Assembly: GCF_050271975.1 (NCBI RefSeq)
Contig: NZ_CP189850.1
Location: forward strand, 682,001 to 746,000
DNA from: Litorimonas sp947503715
GTDB taxonomy: Bacteria > Pseudomonadota > Alphaproteobacteria > Caulobacterales > Maricaulaceae
Direction of reading: 5' to 3'
Length of the DNA: 64,000 bases
Shown here: piece after piece, positions 17,144-26,697 of the stretch
Layout: every line of letters starts with the position of its first letter
Position numbering within the stretch: the first letter of the stretch is position 1
The notes under the pieces: generated by a model
Databases searched by the model: none
Seen by the model: the letters and a program-made list of their open reading frames with translations, nothing else
Told to the model about the DNA's origin: nothing
Position numbers and translations under genes: made by a program

Positions 17144-18553
17144 TTAATAACGGTAATGCTCAGGCTTGAACGGACCTTCGGGTTTGACGCCGATATAATC
17201 CGCTTGCTCCTGACTCATTTCCGTCAGCTTCACGCCGATTTTTTCGAGATGGAGGCGCGCAACCTTCTCGTCCAGATGCTTCGGTAGCATATAGACTTTA
17301 TTTTCGTATTTCTTCGTTTTCGCATGCGCATCTTCCCACAACTCCATCTGCGCGAGAACTTGGTTCGTGAAGCTCGCCGACATGACAAAAGACGGATGGC
17401 CCGTCGCATTACCGAGGTTCAGCAGGCGACCTTGGCTGAGCAGAATCATGCGATTGCCACCCGGGAAGGTGATCATATCAACTTGGTCTTTGATATTCGT
17501 CCATTTATGATTCTTCAGCGCAGCGACCTGGATTTCATTATCGAAATGACCGATATTCCCAACAATCGCCATATCTTTCATCTCGCGCATATGGTCGAGA
17601 CGGATGACATCCTTATTACCCGTCGTCGTGATAAAGATATCGGCGTCGGCGACTGTGTCTTCCAGCGTCGTAACTTCGTAGCCGTCCATCGCGGCTTGCA
17701 GCGCACAGATGGGGTCGACTTCAGTGACCTTCACACGTGCACCCGCGCCGCGAAGAGACGCGGCAGAGCCTTTACCAACATCGCCGTAACCCAGAACGAC
17801 AGCCGTTTTACCGGCCATCATTGTGTCGGTCGCGCGGCGGATACCGTCGACGAGCGATTCCTTACAGCCATATTTATTGTCAAATTTTGATTTTGTGACT
17901 GAGTCATTCACATTGATTGCGGGGAATGGAAGGCGGCCTTCTTCCTGCAATTGATAGAGGCGGTGAACACCTGTTGTCGTTTCCTCAGATACGCCAACAA
18001 TGTCGGCCTTTGTTTTTGTGAACCAGCCCGGAGACGCAGCCAGACGTTTCTTGATTTGCGCAAAAATCGCAGCTTCTTCTTCTGATCCCGGTTCGCCCTC
18101 AATGAGGTGTGTTTCACCGGCCTCAACGCGCGCGCCGAGAAGAACGTAAAGCGTCGCATCGCCGCCATCGTCGAGGATGATATTCGCGCCTTCGGGGAAG
18201 AGGAAGGATTTGTCGAGATAATCCCAATGCTCTTCCAGCGTCTGACCTTTAATCGCAAAAACAGGTACACCGGATTCGGCAATCGCCGCCGCCGCATGGT
18301 CCTGCGTGGAATAAATATTGCACGACGCCCAACGGACGTCCGCGCCCAGGGCTGTCAGCGTTTCAATCAGAACGGCGGTCTGGATCGTCATGTGAAGTGA
18401 GCCGACAATCCGCGCACCTTTAAGCGGCTTTTCTTCACCGAACTCTTCGCGCAACGCCATCAGGCCCGGCATTTCTGTCTCGGCGATATCAAGTTCCTTA
18501 CGGCCATATTCGGCCAAGCTGATGTCTTTTACGATGTAATCTTGCTTGCTCAT
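17144..18553 (-). CDS. ahcY: Adenosylhomocysteinase
   Basis: 469 residues, the bacterial long form. NAD-binding region VLGYGDVGKGSAASLRGAG near residue 260, substrate region NINDSVTKSKFDN-like block INVNDSVTKSKFDNKYGC with the catalytic Lys and Asp, and the C-terminus ending KPEHYRY, which contributes to the NAD site of the partner subunit. It hydrolyses S-adenosylhomocysteine to adenosine and homocysteine, removing the product inhibitor of methyltransferases. A 22-base palindrome lies about 75 bases upstream. metK follows, giving an ahcY-metK methyl-cycle unit. Confidence 0.98.
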   Translation of the reverse strand: MSKQDYIVKDISLAEYGRKELDIAETEMPGLMALREEFGEEKPLKGARIVGSLHMTIQTAVLIETLTALGADVRWASCNIYSTQDHAAAAIAESGVPVFAIKGQTLEEHWDYLDKSFLFPEGANIILDDGGDATLYVLLGARVEAGETHLIEGEPGSEEEAAIFAQIKKRLAASPGWFTKTKADIVGVSEETTTGVHRLYQLQEEGRLPFPAINVNDSVTKSKFDNKYGCKESLVDGIRRATDTMMAGKTAVVLGYGDVGKGSAASLRGAGARVKVTEVDPICALQAAMDGYEVTTLEDTVADADIFITTTGNKDVIRLDHMREMKDMAIVGNIGHFDNEIQVAALKNHKWTNIKDQVDMITFPGGNRMILLSQGRLLNLGNATGHPSFVMSASFTNQVLAQMELWEDAHAKTKKYENKVYMLPKHLDEKVARLHLEKIGVKLTEMSQEQADYIGVKPEGPFKPEHYRY

Positions 18554-18626
18554 GGGAGAGGCGTCCTGTCTAAAAATTCGGTCTTATATTTGCGCGCGAC
18601 TTACGTGGGATGGGCCCTAACGTCAA

Positions 18627-18648
18627 CATATAAAGATTTCATTATATG
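18627..18648. promoter_or_regulatory. Palindromic operator candidate upstream of ahcY
   Basis: CATATAA at 18627-18633 and TTATATG at 18642-18648 form a perfect 7-base inverted repeat around AGATTTCA. It lies between ahcY and the divergent glycosyltransferase gene. AT-rich palindromes of this sort upstream of ahcY and metK are the sites of the ArsR-family regulator SahR in many Proteobacteria; that assignment here is inference. A second inverted repeat, CATTCG...CGAATG, is at 18655-18674. Confidence 0.5.
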
Positions 18649-18713
18649 ATATCGCATTCGTGACTTCGCGAATGAAAACAGCTAGGGAGCGATTGAAATA
18701 AAGGTCAAATACC

Positions 18714-19751
18714 ATTCCCGATATCTCCGTCATTATCGTCAATTTCAACGCCGCCGCTTATCTCTCACGCTGCGTGGAAAGCGTGCTGGCGCAGACCGAT
18801 TCGGATTTCGAGTGTTTCATCATCGATAACGGGTCGACCGATGGGTCACTGGAAACGTTACCGGAACTGGATGACCGTTTCAGGATTATGGCGATGGGCG
18901 AGAATCTGGGCTTTGCTGCCGCGAATAATCGCGCGGCGGAGCGGGCCTCCGGTGACTGGCTAGCGCTGCTCAATCCCGATGCATTTGCCCGCCCTGATTG
19001 GTTGAAGCAGGGACTAGCCGCAACCAAATTTTTGCCCGGCACGGCCATGGTTGGCAGCACGCAATATATGGCGGAGGAGCCGAAGTTATTTGACGGGCTC
19101 GGCGATGAATATCACGCCTTTGGTTTGGCGTGGCGGGCAGGTCACCTGCATCCGGTGGCCCCGATCAAGACGCGTCAAGCCTTCGGGCCATGTGGTGCGG
19201 GCGCGTTTTACAAGCGCGAAGTCTTTCTTGAACTGGGCGGATATGACGAAGCCTTTTTCTGCTACCACGAGGATGTCGATCTCGCCTATCGCATGCGCTT
19301 GGCGGGTTATGTCTGCGTGCAGAGTGCAGAGGCGAAGATTGATCATGTGAGTTCCGGCATCTCCGGGCGCGCGTCGGATTTCGCCGTCTATCACGGGGTC
19401 CGCAATCGTGTCTGGACGTTTTTCAAGAACACGCCGCTGCCGCTGCTGCCGCTGCTCCTTATTCCGCATATCGGCACCTGTATGGCGCTCCTCTTCTGGA
19501 GCTCCATTCGTGCGGGGCGGTTCAAACCGACCTTTCGCGGGACATGGGACGGGTTCTTCACGCGTCCGAAAAGCCGGACCCCGAAAATCAAACGTCAGGT
19601 CGCCCTGAAAGACCTGTTGAGTAATTTCGGCTGGGACCCGCGCAAAGTCATCCGCCGTGATATTGTTCGCGCAGCCCCCATTGACATGGCATTGCACTTG
19701 CGAGAGCAGCCATTAAAGACATCTCAAAATCAGTCATCGGAGCAGACATAA
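18714..19751 (+). CDS. Glycosyltransferase family 2 (apparent ATT start)
   Basis: 345 residues if started at ATT 18714. The first strand and nucleotide-binding segment DISVIIVNFNAAAYLSRC, then FIIDNGSTDGS, LNPDAFARPDW and the acceptor-side motif HEDVDLAYRMRLAGY, define a GT2 enzyme of the rhamnosyltransferase-like branch; a C-terminal hydrophobic segment (about residues 236-262) suggests membrane association. The only conventional start is GTG at 18774, which would delete the essential first strand. An in-frame TAA at 18699 and no ATG, GTG or TTG before 18774 leave ATT at 18714, nine bases after AAAGG, as the best start. manB/pgm follows without a gap, so glycan assembly is likely. Confidence 0.85.
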   Translation: MPDISVIIVNFNAAAYLSRCVESVLAQTDSDFECFIIDNGSTDGSLETLPELDDRFRIMAMGENLGFAAANNRAAERASGDWLALLNPDAFARPDWLKQGLAATKFLPGTAMVGSTQYMAEEPKLFDGLGDEYHAFGLAWRAGHLHPVAPIKTRQAFGPCGAGAFYKREVFLELGGYDEAFFCYHEDVDLAYRMRLAGYVCVQSAEAKIDHVSSGISGRASDFAVYHGVRNRVWTFFKNTPLPLLPLLLIPHIGTCMALLFWSSIRAGRFKPTFRGTWDGFFTRPKSRTPKIKRQVALKDLLSNFGWDPRKVIRRDIVRAAPIDMALHLREQPLKTSQNQSSEQT

Positions 19752-21272
19752 ATGTCCCGCAAACCCGTCCCCGCCATTCCCGCCAATACGCTGGAATTTG
19801 AAACGCTGCCCCTCGTCAAGCCGACGGGATTTCGCGAATATGATGCGCGCTGGTGGTTTGGCCTGCCGACGGAAGAGAAGCCGTCCGAATTAAACCTCTA
19901 CGGTGTGCAGGCTCTTGGCGAGGGTCTTGGTACGCTGATGCATGAACGCGGCGTCGATCCAAATATCGCGGTCGGTCACGATTTCCGTCACTACTCCCTC
20001 GGCATTAAGATGAGCCTGATTGCGGGGCTGATGAATGCAGGCGTCAACGTCCATGATATTGGCCTCGCCATTTCGCCCATGGCCTATTTCGCGCAATTCC
20101 ATCTGGACTGTGCGGGCGTGGCGATGGTCACGGCGTCCCATAACTCCAATGGTTGGACCGGCGTGAAGATGGGCATCGAAGCGCCGCTGACCTTTGGCCC
20201 GGACGAAATGGCACGTTTGAAAGACATCGTGTTAAACGGCAAAAGCGTGGCGCGCGAAGGTGGCTCCTACCGCTACGTCGACGGGGTACGTGAAGCCTAT
20301 ATCAATGATGTTGTCGGGGACGTGAAACTCTCCCGCCCGATCCGCGTTGTCGCGGCTTGCGGGAACGGCACGGCAGGCGCCTTTGCCGAAGAAACCTTGA
20401 AACGTATTGGCGCGGATGTTGTCCCAGTCGAATGCGATCTCGACTGGTCCTTCCCGAACTACAATCCGAACCCCGAAGCGATGGAAATGCTCCACGCGAT
20501 GCGGGATGCGTGTTTGGAGAATAAAGCCGAAGTCGCCTTGGGTTTTGACGGTGACGGCGACCGCTGCGGCGTGGTCGATAATACGGGCGAAGAGATTTTC
20601 GCAGACAAGGTCGGCGTGATGCTCGCCCGGGACCTGTCGGAAATCTATGACGATGCGCAATTCGTCGTCGATGTGAAATCAACGGGCCTATTCAATACGG
20701 ACCCCGTTCTGAAAGCCAATGGCGCGAAGACGGATTATTACAAGACGGGTCATTCCTATATCAAACGTCGCGTCAATGAATTGGACGCGCTGGTCGGATT
20801 CGAGAAGTCCGGCCACTATTTCTTCAATGCGCCCATCGGACGCGGCTATGATGACGGGCTCGTCTCCGCCATCGCCATCCTGCAAATGCTCGACCGCAAT
20901 CCTGACAAGACAATGGCGGACCTGCGCGAAGCCCTGCCCAAGACCTGGGGCAGCCCGACCATGTCACCCTATTGCGCGGATGAAACGAAATATGGCGTCG
21001 TCGAGCAAATCATCGCGGAAGCCAAAAAAGATGCTGAGGCGGGCATGACGATTCTCGGTCAGAAAATCGTGGATGTGAACACCGTGAACGGCGTGCGCTT
21101 AACGTTAGAAGACGGAACATGGGGCCTGATGCGCGCCAGCTCCAACACGCCAAATCTGGTCGTCGTCGTAGAAAGCCCCGCGTCAGAGGAAAACATGATC
21201 GGCATGTTCCGCGAAATCGAACGCCGCCTTGCGCAATATGACGAAGTCGGTGAGTTTGATCAGAAGATTTGA
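19752..21272 (+). CDS. Phosphomannomutase/phosphoglucomutase
   Basis: 506 residues, alpha-D-phosphohexomutase family. The catalytic phosphoserine loop is TASHNSNGWTGVKMG near residue 128, the metal loop DGDGDRCG near residue 262, the sugar loop GFEKSGHYFF near residue 358, and a C-terminal phosphate loop RASSNTPNLVVVVE. It interconverts the 6- and 1-phosphates of mannose or glucose to feed GDP-mannose or UDP-glucose synthesis; AlgC/ManB-type dual specificity is likely. The ATG follows the GT2 stop directly. Together with galU and the sugar epimerases downstream it supports surface polysaccharide synthesis. Confidence 0.92.
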   Translation: MSRKPVPAIPANTLEFETLPLVKPTGFREYDARWWFGLPTEEKPSELNLYGVQALGEGLGTLMHERGVDPNIAVGHDFRHYSLGIKMSLIAGLMNAGVNVHDIGLAISPMAYFAQFHLDCAGVAMVTASHNSNGWTGVKMGIEAPLTFGPDEMARLKDIVLNGKSVAREGGSYRYVDGVREAYINDVVGDVKLSRPIRVVAACGNGTAGAFAEETLKRIGADVVPVECDLDWSFPNYNPNPEAMEMLHAMRDACLENKAEVALGFDGDGDRCGVVDNTGEEIFADKVGVMLARDLSEIYDDAQFVVDVKSTGLFNTDPVLKANGAKTDYYKTGHSYIKRRVNELDALVGFEKSGHYFFNAPIGRGYDDGLVSAIAILQMLDRNPDKTMADLREALPKTWGSPTMSPYCADETKYGVVEQIIAEAKKDAEAGMTILGQKIVDVNTVNGVRLTLEDGTWGLMRASSNTPNLVVVVESPASEENMIGMFREIERRLAQYDEVGEFDQKI

Positions 21273-21635
21273 TTAAGTCCAAGCCCGCCAGCAGACAAAA
21301 GCAAGCGGCAACAGCCCGACCATGTCTGTCACAGCAATTTTTCTTAATGCCCCTTCGGGCAGGCCTGCCCGGACATAGACGACCAAAAAGCCGATCATGC
21401 TGATACATAAAACCAAAGCCGCGAGGCGACGGGCATCTACTGAGAACATCGCATATATCGCCGCCACGCAAACCGCGAGAAACAGCGCGCCGCGATGAAT
21501 GAGTAGCACGCCCAAATCACCTTGCGGCGGAAGGCCGTAAAGTTTTTGCACCAAGCCCGACGCAAAGAAAGCCAGAGCGGGCGTTAGATGTACGAGGGCG
21601 AGACTGGCCCAGGCAAATTTTGTCAGCATTTCCAT
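21273..21635 (-). CDS. Small four-helix membrane protein, unknown function
   Basis: 120 residues with four predicted transmembrane helices (about residues 7-28, 45-62, 68-88 and 98-118). No recognised motif. Its stop codon abuts that of the convergent phosphohexomutase gene with no spacer. The gene stands alone in its orientation, with about 115 bases to the divergent phoD gene that must contain both promoters. Confidence 0.65.
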   Translation of the reverse strand: MEMLTKFAWASLALVHLTPALAFFASGLVQKLYGLPPQGDLGVLLIHRGALFLAVCVAAIYAMFSVDARRLAALVLCISMIGFLVVYVRAGLPEGALRKIAVTDMVGLLPLAFVCWRAWT

Positions 21636-21751
21636 AAACTAGTAGATGCAAGTTATCTACGCTGTTTCAATGATGTCACAGGTCATCAGGGACTGCGCTC
21701 CATGCGCCTCAAAAGACTGGCTGTCTGGTCTGAGAGGTTCTAAACAAACCC

Positions 21752-23476
21752 ATGGACAGTAAATTAACACGACGTGGACTTTTGGGATTGGGGGCTGGCG
21801 CAGGGCTGGCCGCCTGTTCGTCACCCGCATATATCACTGGCAGAAATGAAGGTGCAGCGGCCGAAGGGGCCTTCGCGCATGGCATTGCGTCCGGTGACCC
21901 TGCGACCGATTCCATCATCCTTTGGACGCGTGTGACGCCTGAAACTGACGGCGATATCGACGTCATCTGGGAGATGGATCAGGACGCTGATTTCAACTCT
22001 CTTTCCGCCTCGGGGGCTTTTACAACCAATGCTGTGCGGGATTATACGGTCAAGGTTGAGGCGACAGGTCTGGATTCGGACACGCGCTATTATTTCCGGT
22101 TTCGGACGGGCGATGCGGTTTCAGCCACAGGACAAACGAAAACACTCCCCGACGGCGATGTCTCGAAACTTCATTTCGCCATCGTGTCCTGCGCGAATTG
22201 GGAACACGGCTATTTCAATGTTTATGACGCTATTTCCAAGCGCGCGGAGACTGACCCCTATGATGCACTGATACATCTAGGCGATTATTATTACGAATAT
22301 GGTCCGGCGGAGACACCGGAACTGGCAGACCGCGTCCATATTCCCCCGCATGAAATTGTCGAGCTTTCAGATTATCGCACACGCCATGCGCAATATCGAT
22401 CCGACGCGGCCTTGCAATCTGCAACGGCGGCCATGCCACTCATCGCGGTGTGGGACGACCATGAGACAACGAATGACAGTTGGAAGACGGGCGCGGAAAA
22501 TCACCAGCCCGAGACGGAGGGCGATTGGGACGTCCGGCGTCAGGCCGCCCTGCGCGCCTATTACGAATGGATGCCCATCCGCGAACCAAAAGCGGGGCGC
22601 GTGCGCGAGGAGATTTACCGCAATTTCGATTTCGGAAATCTGGCCAGCCTGACTTGCGTCGAGACACGTCTGACCGCGCGGTCGGAACCGCTCATTCCTG
22701 AAAATGATATTGCAGAAATAGATATTGAGGGCGGGGCTGAGAGATATAAGGCCGAGAAGCTCTATGCGCCCGACCGCGAAATGTTCGGGCAGGACCAGCA
22801 GGATTTCATCATTGACGCGCTGTCCAAATCAAAAACTGACGGTCGGCCGTGGCGCCTGCTCGCCAATCAGGTAATTATGGGACGATTGCTGACACCGGAT
22901 TTCACACCCTATATTCAAGAAGACACTCTCGCCGAGTTAGAAACATTCTGGGCGGGCGTGCGGGATTTCCTGACCCTGTCGAAATATAATATGCCCGTCT
23001 ATCCGGACAGCTGGGACGGCTACCCTGTTGCGCGGGAAAACTTTTACGCTGCGCTGAACGAAGCAGGCATCAATGATATGCTGGTCCTGACGGGGGATGC
23101 GCATGAATTTTGGGTCAATGAGTTGACCTCGGAAGCAGGTACAAAAGTAGGGATGGAACTCGTGACATCATCTGTCTCGTCGAAAACGCTCACGGCCTAT
23201 ATGGGCGAGGCGACGGCGGATCATAATCTGTTGCTGACGCAATCCAATACGGATGCGCGGTATTACAATGCGCTGCTGAACGGGTTTATCGACCTGACTC
23301 TGACCGAGAAAAAGGCCTCCGTGAAAATGGTCGCCGTGACTTCTGTCACCTCCCGCGAGTATGAGAGTTTTGATGCGGCGCGATTCACGCTGCGCAAATC
23401 GGGCGACACCATTAAGGTGAAATCACCCAAAGGCCTCAATCTGAAACAGCGGGCCCTGTTTCACGGGATTGGCTAG
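21752..23476 (+). CDS. phoD: PhoD-like alkaline phosphatase (Tat-exported)
   Basis: 574 residues. The N-terminus has a twin-arginine signal (LTRRGLLGLG) that ends in a lipobox-like LAAC, so the protein is probably exported folded and may be lipid-anchored. The PhoD N domain GIASGDPATDSIILWTRV follows, then metal-site motifs HLGDYYYEYG near residue 175, WDDHETTND near residue 233 and LTGDAHEFWVN near residue 448. PhoD enzymes bind iron and calcium and hydrolyse phosphomono- and diesters in the periplasm for phosphate scavenging. No Pho box was identified. Its last 41 bases overlap the convergent hydroxylase gene. Confidence 0.93.
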   Translation: MDSKLTRRGLLGLGAGAGLAACSSPAYITGRNEGAAAEGAFAHGIASGDPATDSIILWTRVTPETDGDIDVIWEMDQDADFNSLSASGAFTTNAVRDYTVKVEATGLDSDTRYYFRFRTGDAVSATGQTKTLPDGDVSKLHFAIVSCANWEHGYFNVYDAISKRAETDPYDALIHLGDYYYEYGPAETPELADRVHIPPHEIVELSDYRTRHAQYRSDAALQSATAAMPLIAVWDDHETTNDSWKTGAENHQPETEGDWDVRRQAALRAYYEWMPIREPKAGRVREEIYRNFDFGNLASLTCVETRLTARSEPLIPENDIAEIDIEGGAERYKAEKLYAPDREMFGQDQQDFIIDALSKSKTDGRPWRLLANQVIMGRLLTPDFTPYIQEDTLAELETFWAGVRDFLTLSKYNMPVYPDSWDGYPVARENFYAALNEAGINDMLVLTGDAHEFWVNELTSEAGTKVGMELVTSSVSSKTLTAYMGEATADHNLLLTQSNTDARYYNALLNGFIDLTLTEKKASVKMVAVTSVTSREYESFDAARFTLRKSGDTIKVKSPKGLNLKQRALFHGIG

Positions 23477-24404
23477 GTAATCCGGGCCGTCCCGCCATGT
23501 GTGGGTTGGCGGCCACATATGCGGCCTTGATATCAGCTGAGGACAGACGCGAGCCGTCATGGGAATAACCGGGCGGCGCGAAGAGATATTTCAGCCGCGC
23601 CCCGAGTGAGCGTTGCGGGCCAAAGGCGTCTTTCACGGCGGCGTACATTTCGGCGAACGCAATCTTGATCGGATTATAGGTCCCGACATTTTTCACGAGG
23701 CCGTATCTGATCTCGGTCGTCTCATCTTCCGGCACAAAACTGCCAAACATCTTGTCCCAGATGATAAAGATACCTGCATAATTCGAATCCAGATATTGCG
23801 GGTTCGTCCCGTGATGGACGCGGTGATGGGACGGCGTGTTCATCACGGCCTCGAACCAGTGCGGCAGCTTCTTGATGACTTCCGTATGGACCCAATATTG
23901 ATAAAGCAGATTAATCGCCCCGACAAAGCCCAGCAGGAGAGGATGAATACCAAGAAAAACGAGCGGCGTAGAGAGCAGGACAAAGCCCGTAAAATGATTA
24001 TTCCAGGGCTGCCGCAACGCCGTTGAAAGATTATAATGTTCACTACTGTGATGGACGACATGCGCCGTCCAGAACCAGCGGATGCGGTGTGCGGCGCGGT
24101 GTTTCCAGTAATATAGAAAATCCTGTGCAATCAAGGCGAGGAGGATAACGGGCAAACTGATGCCCAGATCAATCAAACGGAATTGCCACGCCCACATCAG
24201 GACCGCGAGACTGATAAATCCCATCGCCAAATCGGAGACGAGATTTCCAAACCCCATCAACATAGAGGTCAGCGCGTCTTTCGTTTCGTACCGACCCGCG
24301 ACTTTACCCCGCGCTACAAACCACCATTCCAAGGCAACCGTAATCGCGAAAAACGGTACGGCCCAAGCGAGGATCAATGGAAATGTCGGTGCATCAATTG
24401 GCAT
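23436..24404 (-). CDS. Sterol desaturase/fatty-acid hydroxylase family protein
   Basis: 322 residues, an integral membrane di-iron oxygenase. Five hydrophobic helices are interrupted by the histidine clusters YYWKHRAAHRIRWFWTAHVVHHS (first and second boxes, about residues 98-120) and HRVHHGTNPQYLDSNYAG (third box, about 193-210), which bind the iron pair. Such enzymes hydroxylate or desaturate lipids; the substrate (fatty acid, ornithine lipid or carotenoid) is not defined by the sequence. The C-terminal 13 codons overlap the end of phoD on the opposite strand. Confidence 0.9.
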   Translation of the reverse strand: MPIDAPTFPLILAWAVPFFAITVALEWWFVARGKVAGRYETKDALTSMLMGFGNLVSDLAMGFISLAVLMWAWQFRLIDLGISLPVILLALIAQDFLYYWKHRAAHRIRWFWTAHVVHHSSEHYNLSTALRQPWNNHFTGFVLLSTPLVFLGIHPLLLGFVGAINLLYQYWVHTEVIKKLPHWFEAVMNTPSHHRVHHGTNPQYLDSNYAGIFIIWDKMFGSFVPEDETTEIRYGLVKNVGTYNPIKIAFAEMYAAVKDAFGPQRSLGARLKYLFAPPGYSHDGSRLSSADIKAAYVAANPHMAGRPGLPSQSRETGPAVSD

Positions 24405-24549
24405 GATCAGAAGGTCTGACTAACAGGACACGGTGTCAATACGGGCTATCACCGCATCTTGCAGGCGGGGCAGAAAGAAATGATTTCTCAAGACACTTCG
24501 ATTATGACGTGACACAGTCAAACGCCTTCATTTGCAGAGATTGCACGCC

Positions 24550-25431
24550 ATGAAACCCGTCACAAAAGCCGTTCTACCCGTTGCCGGTTTTGGCACACGC
24601 GTGTTGCCTGCCACGAAAACCGTGCCAAAGGAAATGCTGACAGTGGTGGACCGACCGGCCCTGCAATATGTCGTAGACGAAGCGATTGAGGCGGGAATTG
24701 AGCATTTCGTCTTTGTCACCGCGCGCGGGAAAATCGCGATCGAGGATTATTTCGATACTGCCTATGAATTGGAAGACGCGCTGGAGCGTAAGGGTAAGAC
24801 GGATATTCTGGACCGTCTGAAATCCAAACAACCCCGTGAAGGCACGATGAGTTTCGTGCGCCAGCAACAGGCTAAGGGGCTGGGTCATGCCGTGTGGTGC
24901 GCCCGAGATATTATCGGGGACGAACCCTTTGCCGTCCTGCTGCCCGACGTCCTTATCCAATCCGAACATTCGTGCCTTGCCCAGATGATGGATGCCTATC
25001 ACGAGGTTGGTGGGAATATTATCGCTGTTGACCCTGTTCCGGATGAGCGCGTGTCCTCTTATGGCGTGATCAAACCGAAAGCGGGCGCCGATAAATCGCA
25101 AAAACTGATTCCCATGGACGGAATGGTAGAAAAACCCCCCGTTGCGGAAGCGCCGTCCAACTTGAAAATTACGGGGCGGTACATCCTGCAACCCGAACTC
25201 ATGTCTCTCCTCAAAGACCAAGCCGCAGGCGCAGGTGGAGAGATTCAGCTGACCGATGCCATGGCGAGATTAATGCAAGAGCAGGATTTCCACGCGGTGC
25301 GCTATGACGGGCAAGATTATGATTGTGGCTCAAAGCTTGGTTATTTCGAAGCCGTCATGGCCTTTGCTCGCGACCATGCGGATATTGGCGCAGGAGCCAG
25401 AGAGATGATCCAGCGCTTTGCGAAGGGCTAG
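24550..25431 (+). CDS. galU: UTP-glucose-1-phosphate uridylyltransferase
   Basis: 293 residues. VTKAVLPVAGFGTRVLPATK is the N-terminal nucleotide-binding signature, followed by KEMLTVVDRPALQYVVDEA, GLGHAVWCA, VLLPDVL and GEIQLTDAMA, all typical of bacterial GalU. It makes UDP-glucose for envelope glycans. The ATG at 24550 is chosen over TTG at 24532 because family members begin two residues before the KAVLP block. The next gene starts three bases after the stop. It belongs functionally with the phosphohexomutase and the SDR epimerase nearby. Confidence 0.96.
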   Translation: MKPVTKAVLPVAGFGTRVLPATKTVPKEMLTVVDRPALQYVVDEAIEAGIEHFVFVTARGKIAIEDYFDTAYELEDALERKGKTDILDRLKSKQPREGTMSFVRQQQAKGLGHAVWCARDIIGDEPFAVLLPDVLIQSEHSCLAQMMDAYHEVGGNIIAVDPVPDERVSSYGVIKPKAGADKSQKLIPMDGMVEKPPVAEAPSNLKITGRYILQPELMSLLKDQAAGAGGEIQLTDAMARLMQEQDFHAVRYDGQDYDCGSKLGYFEAVMAFARDHADIGAGAREMIQRFAKG

Positions 25432-25434
25432 GGT

Positions 25435-26697
25435 TTGTCCGACGCATTAAAGCGAACGGTTGGCCTGCCCGGCGCGGTCCTTTTGGGATTGGGTTCCATC
25501 CTCGGGACCGGGGCCTTTGTCGGACTCGGATTCGCCGTCGGGATTTCAGCGACGCTCGCCCCGATTGCCCTCCTCTTCGCAGGGTTACTGGCCGGATGTA
25601 ACGCGATGTCCAGCGCCCAGCTCGCCGCCGCCCATCCGGTCAGTGGCGGCACTTATGCTTATGGGTATAAATATCTCTCCCCGACGGCGGGGTTCACAGC
25701 GGGGACCTGTTTCCTGCTAGCCAAATCGGCGAGCGCGGCTGCAGCAGGATTAGGGTTAGCCGCTTACCTGCTGCCGCAGATCGGATTGGGCGCCCTGCAG
25801 AATAATATTGTCGGCGCGGGATTGATCCTACTCATCACCGCTTTTGTCGCGCTGGGTTTACGGCGGGCCAATCTTTTGAATACAGTTTTAGTGACGTTTA
25901 CTTTGGTGGCCCTCATTTGGCTGTGCATTTCGGCGACACTAACAATTGAACCGCCACGCGACGCCAGTTCTCGGCCGGTATCGCCGCCCGCGTTTTTAGA
26001 ATCTATTGCGCTCCTCTTTGTCGCCTTCACGGGTTACGGGCGCATCGCAACGCTGGGCGAAGAAGTCACCGACCCGCGCCGCACAATTCCGAAAGCGATA
26101 CTCGCGACGATCTTTATCTCAACCGCGCTCTATTTTGCGCTCATGCTGTCGGGTTTGAATGTGTTGGGCGCGGCAGGGTTCGCGGACGCGACGCGGGACA
26201 CAGAAGCACCCCTACGGGCGGTTGCGGATGAACTAAAGCGCTCTCCCCTGATATTGGCGGTTTCCATCGCAGCGGGCACGGCCATGGCGGGGGTTGCGCT
26301 GAACCTCCTCCTCGGTCTCTCCCGTGTCGTCCTCGCAATGGGGCGTCAGGGCGATCTCCCGAAATTACTCGCGCAATTGAATAAATCGTCTGAACCGGTT
26401 CGGGCCGTCTGGTTGGTCGGTATTGCCATAGCGCTGATCGCGCTATTTGGCGGATTAAAACTCGTCTGGAGTTTTTCGGCTTTCACGGTCTTGGTCTATT
26501 ACAGCCTGACCAATCTCTCGGCGCTTCGCCTGCCGAAGGAAGACCGTCTCTATCCCCGCCTATTCAGTTGGCTGGGCCTATTCGGATGCGCGGGATTAAG
26601 TGTGTTCGTGGATTGGCGGGTGATTGTTTTAGGCAGCGCTCTTATTCTGGTCGCGCTCGGCCTGCGCGCTATTTTATCCAATCGCGGTACCACGTAA
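25435..26697 (+). CDS. APC-superfamily amino-acid permease
   Basis: 420 residues and about 12 hydrophobic helices. The unwound first helix GLGSILGTGAFVGLG (residues about 17-31), the sixth-helix region ALLFVAFTGYGRIATLGEEV and the loop DPRRTIPKAI are APC-family marks. It begins with TTG at 25435, three bases after the galU stop and behind AAGGG, so it is probably co-translated with galU though no functional tie is evident. The substrate cannot be given; cationic or neutral amino acids are both possible. The last 29 bases overlap the convergent epimerase gene. Confidence 0.87.
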   Translation: MSDALKRTVGLPGAVLLGLGSILGTGAFVGLGFAVGISATLAPIALLFAGLLAGCNAMSSAQLAAAHPVSGGTYAYGYKYLSPTAGFTAGTCFLLAKSASAAAAGLGLAAYLLPQIGLGALQNNIVGAGLILLITAFVALGLRRANLLNTVLVTFTLVALIWLCISATLTIEPPRDASSRPVSPPAFLESIALLFVAFTGYGRIATLGEEVTDPRRTIPKAILATIFISTALYFALMLSGLNVLGAAGFADATRDTEAPLRAVADELKRSPLILAVSIAAGTAMAGVALNLLLGLSRVVLAMGRQGDLPKLLAQLNKSSEPVRAVWLVGIAIALIALFGGLKLVWSFSAFTVLVYYSLTNLSALRLPKEDRLYPRLFSWLGLFGCAGLSVFVDWRVIVLGSALILVALGLRAILSNRGTT

